64,000 bases of DNA from NCBI GenBank assembly GCA_026008535.1, contig BRKX01000018.1, positions 23,196,088 through 23,260,087 on the forward strand, in the 5' to 3' direction. Position 1 is the first letter of the stretch. Each line of letters begins with the position of its first letter. The notes beneath the pieces were generated by a model. The model was not told where the DNA came from and searched no databases. It saw nothing but the letters and a program-made list of their open reading frames with translations. Below are positions 58,531 to 64,000 of this stretch, piece by piece. The position numbers and the translations under genes are program-made. The DNA comes from Perilla frutescens (lineage: Eukaryota > Streptophyta > Magnoliopsida > Lamiales > Lamiaceae).

Positions 58531-61221
58531 ATGAGAGACGATGACGTCCTACCCGTATCCACGCCCACTTCTTCATCATCTGTATCTTTTGTGTCGTCGT
58601 CGTCGAGGAAGGACGCCTCCTCGCATTTCTCCGCGGTTTTCGGCCGCGGCCGCTACAAGTTCTGGGCTTTCGCCGTCATTTTAATGCTCGCATTCTGGTC
58701 CATGCTCACCGGTACCGTCAGCCTCCGCTGGTCCGCCGGAGATCTCGATGACAGCCTCAGCCAAGACTATCACTCCCCCGCCGCCGATGATCTCGACGTT
58801 CTCGTAACTTCTCTTTCCCTTCACTCTCATATACGATTCTTTCTATGCAATCAAACCGGTTTATGAAATAAACAAGGTGCTACTTTATCGACCAGTAATC
58901 TATCCACTTAGTCGGAAATCGGGACTATGGAGAATTATTATAATGTAGAAAAATTAGTTATCACTAGACATTGATCCCCTTAGTTCGAAATCAGGATTGT
59001 AGAGAATTAATATTTTGTAGAGGTTGTTCATTATCATTTTAATAGAGGTTCTGGTTTAGTTGTGTATATGATGGTGGAGGGATTGAGCTTTGATTGTTTG
59101 GACGCGTTTTGCAATTTTGTTTGATTAGGATATGGAGGAGAGGGAGAAAATGGTGAGACATATGTGGGATGTGTACACCAACAGCCAGAGGATGAGACTG
59201 CCGGATTTTTGGCAGGAAGCCTTTGTGGCTGCCTATGAGGATTTGACGAGCGAGGTGCCTGAAGTTAGGGAGGATGCTATTTCGGAGATTGCCAAGATGT
59301 CTGCTCGCTACTTGGATATCAACCTGCCTCCACAACATCCTTCAATATCATTGGTCAGTTCATTGCTGTGAACTTTTCAGTAACTAGCTTTGCTCTGATA
59401 TAGTTTATAATGAAACATAGCTAATTTACTTTTATTGAACATGATCTTTCAGTGTTTAGAACTCTAAAAAACTAGTTAGTTAGACTGAGTTATCAAGAAC
59501 CACTTTGGCTAAATTGTACTAATTGATACGTCATAAGAAATTTTCTAACTTCAAAAGAAGATAATTGCATATGGCAGTCATTTAAAAATCTAAGCTTTTT
59601 ACTGAGCAGTAAATTGTTGATTGGAATGTATTTTCTGAGCTGGTGACTATTGTTTAGCTGAATTTGTCTATTGCTTGCGATGATTGTTAAAACTACTATA
59701 GCTAGGGATACTCTTAGCTTAGTTCAGTTCGGTTTTCCCTTAGTGGTATGATGATAATGAAACAATGAACTTTATCAGAATGCATAGATGCTGGTAATGA
59801 TTGCAAATATTTCACAATTTGGTCTTGGGGGCACATTTACTGTCCTAAGTTGGCGATTCTTTATACTTGACTTGCGATTCCTGAACTTTGGAATTACTCA
59901 CAACCTTGGCTACACAGATTCATCTGCCTGACTATGGTTCTGAAGCTATCTTTCTAAATAAGTTATATTCTCTGAAGAGATGAATGCTTCATTCACTTTT
60001 AACAAGGAAAGTTGTCCTATATGGCTTGGGTGATTTCTTGATCAATTGTTCTACATTTCATTTTTCCTCGGTTCTTGAGTATAACTTCGATGTTTCCTGT
60101 TGCTCTCTGGCGAACGCTTGGGATTTTTGGGCACAATGTTTCTGTTATTTGCACATTACCTCCTCAATCATATTGATTCCACCTGTCACGCTGTCTTTTC
60201 TGGTGATCCGACCAATTGTGACCCAATTCTCCAATAAGTACACTACGTTAGTTATTTGTGTGATGAAAATGATAGAATGGCAGAAAATAGGAGATAATTT
60301 AGAGCCTACGTACTCTACCAACTGCATTAGGACTACCCTTATAATCTCATGGCCGCAGCTGTATGTTCTCCAAGCCCGGCGGTCTATCAAATGACCTAGT
60401 GCTGAACTTATTTGGGTAAATGACTCACCAAAGAGGGACAAATTCCTGAAAAGCCCCCACCTCACCAAACTATATATGCCATTTTGAACGAAATGTTGTG
60501 TGCTTGTGCAGAGTAATTTTTGACCTGGGGTTCGATACATCACCTTTGCTTTCTTTTTGTTTCTGGGTTGCTATTGCACGGTTGTTATCTTCCAAAGTAC
60601 GGCCTTTTCTAATGAAAGGAATTTATGGAAGTAAGGGTTCTAAAAGTTTTACATCTAGTCATGTAGCACCATTATGGACAGTGGGGAAAAAGTAAGCAAA
60701 CTTTACCAAAACTAGACATTACAAGCATATTTTTGCTTTCCTTTTTTTCTTAAATAGAAAATTCTTGAGTTTGCTTGTGGAGCTGTGGTTACTGCTAAAG
60801 ATTGAAACATATCGCAAAATAGAAGTAAACAAAAATTGTTTCAAGATGTTTACTAGTTATTAATGTCTATTATGTATCTCTCACGAAAAAAATACCATAA
60901 CTTCTAACAGTTGTTGCACAGTTATTACAAAAATGCATCAACTTCGGCACAGCTGTGCTTTTCTGTTATTTATATGACAGATCCACCTTATGTTGTGACC
61001 ATCATATTTGCTGAAGCTCCAATCATAAGATGTACAATACAGTGAAACATAGTCATAAATACTTCAAATAATACTGCCTTCTGTCTGTGGCCCTCTTTCT
61101 TCTTTTATGAGAAAATTTCTTGATATTCATTTGCGGATATGTAATTTAGATGTAATATTATTATTCTGTATACTTTCAGGGACTACGGAATTTGAATATA
61201 AAGAATATAAAGCAAATGTAG
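58531..61221 (+). CDS. DUF1195-type plant single-pass membrane protein, three exons
   Basis: Exons 58531-58803, 59129-59353 and 61180-61221, all joined in phase 0 at GT..AG introns (325 and 1826 bp), give 179 residues. The Ser-rich N-terminus is followed by one hydrophobic segment (about residues 43-65, FWAFAVILMLAFWSMLTG), then a soluble part with EEREKMVRHMWDVYTNS and LPDFWQEAFVAAYEDL and a helical end (REDAISEIAKMSAR). This arrangement matches the plant-specific DUF1195 family as I remember it; function unknown, probably a type II membrane anchor. The last exon codes only 13 residues and is less certain than the first two; reading through the second intron would instead end at 59371. Confidence 0.82.
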
Positions 61222-62974
61222 GAAAGGGCAGTCACCCCAGCAGCAGCCAGCAGGTAAATTAGACTTGAAAATCACGAGGAATCAGTGTAACTTGTTTATT
61301 GCTTCTTACACAGTCGCATGGGAAGGATGTGTGCGGTGCATTGCATAATTGCATTACATGGAAAGGCGTCGTGTGGAGATACTGTACTTTCAAATTTTCG
61401 AAACACATTACTCTGTAGTTTTGGTTTTTTTCTTCTTCATTAATTTGAATCTTTTTGTGATACCATGTTTCAATATGATCGAGTAAAAGTCTCTAATATT
61501 CTTTAATTCATGTGGGGAGTTATGTTTTCGGTTTTCTTTTCTTCTGGCTTCCTGGTTATTCATGTGAAAAGTTGAACATTCTGTATAAATTGCTCTTATA
61601 TATTTAAACTCAGAGAATGATCACCTACTCATAGTGAGCATGTTAAAAGAAAAGAAAGGAAAGTCACGGTTCAATTTGGGATTGAAAAGGAAATACATAA
61701 GGGCCTCAATGATTGAATTTATCTGACCTTTAATTTTATTTTTCATATATATGTTTATAAAATTTATCTTTAATGAAATTATTGTATGAATGGTCTGTTC
61801 CAATTTAATAACTTTAAAGAAAATGAAATTAAATGAAAATCGAAATATGTAATTTTTGAAATCTAGATTAATAATACTTGTACTTTTCCATTGCTACTAT
61901 TTTTTCTTTGGGTCAAAATACCATGAATTGATAAACTAATTTAATATATACAAGGATTGATCAATTCTCGATCGCAAACTGTCATTGAGTTGGGTGAATG
62001 AAATGGCGTGTCAATTGGTTGCGTTTAAGAGATTAATTGTCTCATTATAAATTATATGAAATTGTGTCCTAACCCCACGATTTTTCGGACTTGTGAACAA
62101 CTTAAGATAAAAATACACGAGTGACATATAATTAATATATCCCCTTAGATTATAGATGATACATCAGGTTAATTAAAGAGAAAAAAACATTCGCACATAT
62201 GATATTGATAGGGAACTGTGTAGAATGATTAAAATTAAATTAATTAGATAAGGACATAGTAAAAAAATATGCATACTTAATTTGGTGGGAAATGTACCGG
62301 TATAAATGAAATTGAAAAGACCCAAAAACACATGATTGGACAAATATAGCTTCCCTCTCTAAACCAAAGATTCATTGATATATAGTTTGTTCACATTTTC
62401 AAACATTAGCGTTAAGGCTATTTATGCATATATGTGCACAAATACTAATTAATACGGTTTCCCAATTGTTCATTGGACAAGCTTCCATCGTCAAAATGAG
62501 TAAGTTACGATTATCCATACATTAGTCTTTAAATAATACATAATTTTCTCTATTTTAATATTTAAAATACATACTACAAATATCACTAATTAATACATGC
62601 ATATGCATACACCTAGCTAGCTAGTCGCGTAAAATAAAATTTGAGTGATAATAATAATAGTTAAAAAAAAAAAAAAACAGAAGGCGTGGTCGGTGACTAT
62701 ATTTAGATAAGGTAATTAGATGTATTGGTGGTTTCTTGAATGCATGAAGGCTTTCAACATATTTAATTTGTTAGGCTTTTTTGTTGGCAATTTCTTTGAA
62801 CAGAAGAAAGATTTGCGCTTATTTTCTTGAAAATGCAATATTGGGGCGTCTGGCCATTTATGAAACCAATATTTGCCCCTGTGTATGGAATAAAGGCAGA
62901 GGGAGGTGAAGGGCTTTATGGTAAATCCCTCGAAGTAGTCGTGAGGAAACGTAAATACGAATAGCATGAGCCAA

Positions 62975-62976
<2 letters not shown>
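61222..62976. other. 3' flank of the DUF1195-type gene and intergenic DNA, no gene seen
   Basis: The first few hundred bases are probably 3' UTR. The rest is AT-rich with no convincing ORF, RNA gene or element border. Confidence 0.5.

Positions 62977-63007
<31 letters not shown>
62977..63007. repeat. TA microsatellite
   Basis: About 15 AT dinucleotides ending 42 bp before the ATG of the RING-finger exon, in its likely leader or core promoter. Confidence 0.9.
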
Positions 63008-63010
<3 letters not shown>

Positions 63011-63048
63011 TATAAAATTTGGAAGCTGGTAATGTGAAGAGATCGAGA

Positions 63049-63229
63049 ATGGTTATTAGGTTGAAGAAAAAGGAGGAGGGAGAGAGGAAATCTGAAAATG
63101 TGGAAAGAAGCAATAAGAAGACGTCGATGGTCGATAAGAATAGCCGGCCACCAGAAGATGATTGCTGCCCCATTTGCTTTGATGACTTCAACTTTCCATG
63201 CAGGACTAACTGTGGACACTGGTTTTGCT
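63049..63229 (+). CDS. RING-finger protein, RNF170-like, first coding exon only
   Basis: ATG 63049 opens a Lys/Glu-rich N-terminus (about 35 residues) followed by the first half of a RING domain: DDCCPICFDDF, then C.TNCGHWFC, giving C-x2-C, C-x3-C-x-H-x2-C spacing. The pattern and the PC..NCGHWFC wording resemble plant RNF170-like E3 ubiquitin ligases. The exon ends at a GTAAGC donor (63230), phase 1, splitting the domain. The remaining cysteines are not found downstream: the Cys-rich bit after an AG at about 63638 reads poorly and hits a stop. The rest of the gene may lie beyond 64000, or this is a truncated copy. Confidence 0.7.
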
Positions 63230-63503
63230 GTAAGCATATATATATGATATGTTTTGTCGTTTTTTTTTTATCTTATATATATTCAATTCATTTCATTTTT
63301 TTATATATACGTACGTGAAAGTTGAAACTAACAGCTGGTGGATGGTTTAATTAATTTCTACGTACGTGTTAATTGATCACTATAATTAAGGAATTTCGAT
63401 TTTGTTTGTTCCTATAGTTTCTAGTAATTCGTATCCTTTGTCTAGCTAGCTAGAATGGTTTCTATACATGCATGCATGGCAGAAATATTAAGCAAGGAAA
63501 AGG

Positions 63504-63543
<40 letters not shown>

Positions 63544-64000
63544 TCCAGTTTCTTACAATTAAATAGATTAAAATTGGGTGAAAATATGAGGATATATATA
63601 TATATATATATATATAATTAATGATGTGTATTAATTAGGCCGTTGCTGGGGTAGATGCCCTTGGAGATTGATTAATTAATTTATATAATAACACAGTGAA
63701 GGTTAGATTATAGGTATATATTCACATGCATGGAGTTAAAAACTAATTAATGTGGAGTTGAATTGAATTAAAGAGTATGATATTATATATATATATATAT
63801 ATAATGATTCATGAAAGTAATTAGCTAGTGTACATGGTTGTTTAATAATCACTATGAATGTATAGTAGGTAGGGTATCTGCCGGCTATATATTTAATTTA
63901 ATTTGGTGAGAGAAGGACGTTGTTGCATGCCTGCATCGCAGCTTATATAACTTTGATTTGCAATATATCAAAATGCATGTTTAATGTTTTAGTGATGAAT
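63230..64000. other. Intron or 3' flank of the RING-finger exon, microsatellite-rich
   Basis: Contains CA (63511-63538) and TA runs (63595-63616, 63786-63803). No second exon can be supported. Confidence 0.5.

Noticed and set aside
59984..60543. Overlapping ORFs of 130-odd residues on both strands
   Set aside because: They lie in the second intron of the DUF1195-type gene, have no recognisable motif and look random.

Overview
The window is plant nuclear DNA, almost certainly from a eudicot. The host genes have short exons with GT..AG introns, the background is AT-rich with many microsatellites, and most of the sequence is LTR retrotransposons, MITE-like elements and a tRNA-derived SINE of plant type. 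The species cannot be fixed from the sequence alone.

Host genes lie only at the two ends. On the left, both on the minus strand, are a small plant membrane protein of unknown function with an internal duplication (797-1270) and a two-exon acidic leucine-rich nuclear phosphoprotein 32 (ANP32)-related gene (3288-6083). On the right, both on the plus strand, are a three-exon DUF1195-type single-pass membrane protein (58531-61221) and the first coding exon of an RNF170-like RING-finger gene (63049-63229) whose other exons I cannot place.

From about 7.2 to 58.2 kb the window is transposon territory. A minus-strand Copia 3' remnant (7278-8400) abuts an old Sirevirus-like Copia 5' end (8545-11877). 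The LTR of that element was split by a solo Gypsy-type LTR (9279-10656) with a perfect 5-bp duplication AAGAG. A long foldback repeat (11939-12840) and a MITE carrying two tRNA-like segments (13936-14356) follow. Next is a nearly full-length Sirevirus-like Copia element with an extra 3' ORF (14524-24106). The stretch 24-31 kb holds a long-TIR element built from palindromically arranged TTAGCATT arrays (25888-28015), a SINE with an 11-bp target duplication (28104-28421), two related hairpins and a 20-23 bp minisatellite.

The centre is a three-level nest. A Tork/Tnt1-like Copia element (30994-34447, resuming 54553-54730) was hit by a minus-strand Athila-type Gypsy element (34448-54552, TSD TGTTT). 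That element in turn was hit by a plus-strand chromovirus-like Gypsy element (47049-52796, TSD ACAAA) just 24 bp upstream of the Athila gag start. All element coding regions carry stops or frameshifts, so none is likely to be autonomous. Nearly all the stops I examined in the Gypsy elements look like C-to-T transitions. The right flank of the nest holds a TTAATCGA-motif repeat with a long hairpin (55207-56720) and two MITEs (56911-57610; 57660-58191).

I found no gene cluster or undescribed functional system. The points most worth a second look are the structural DNA features (inverted minisatellites, CGCG-rich clusters, tandem PPT-LTR starts) and the Gln-rich extra ORF of the Athila element.
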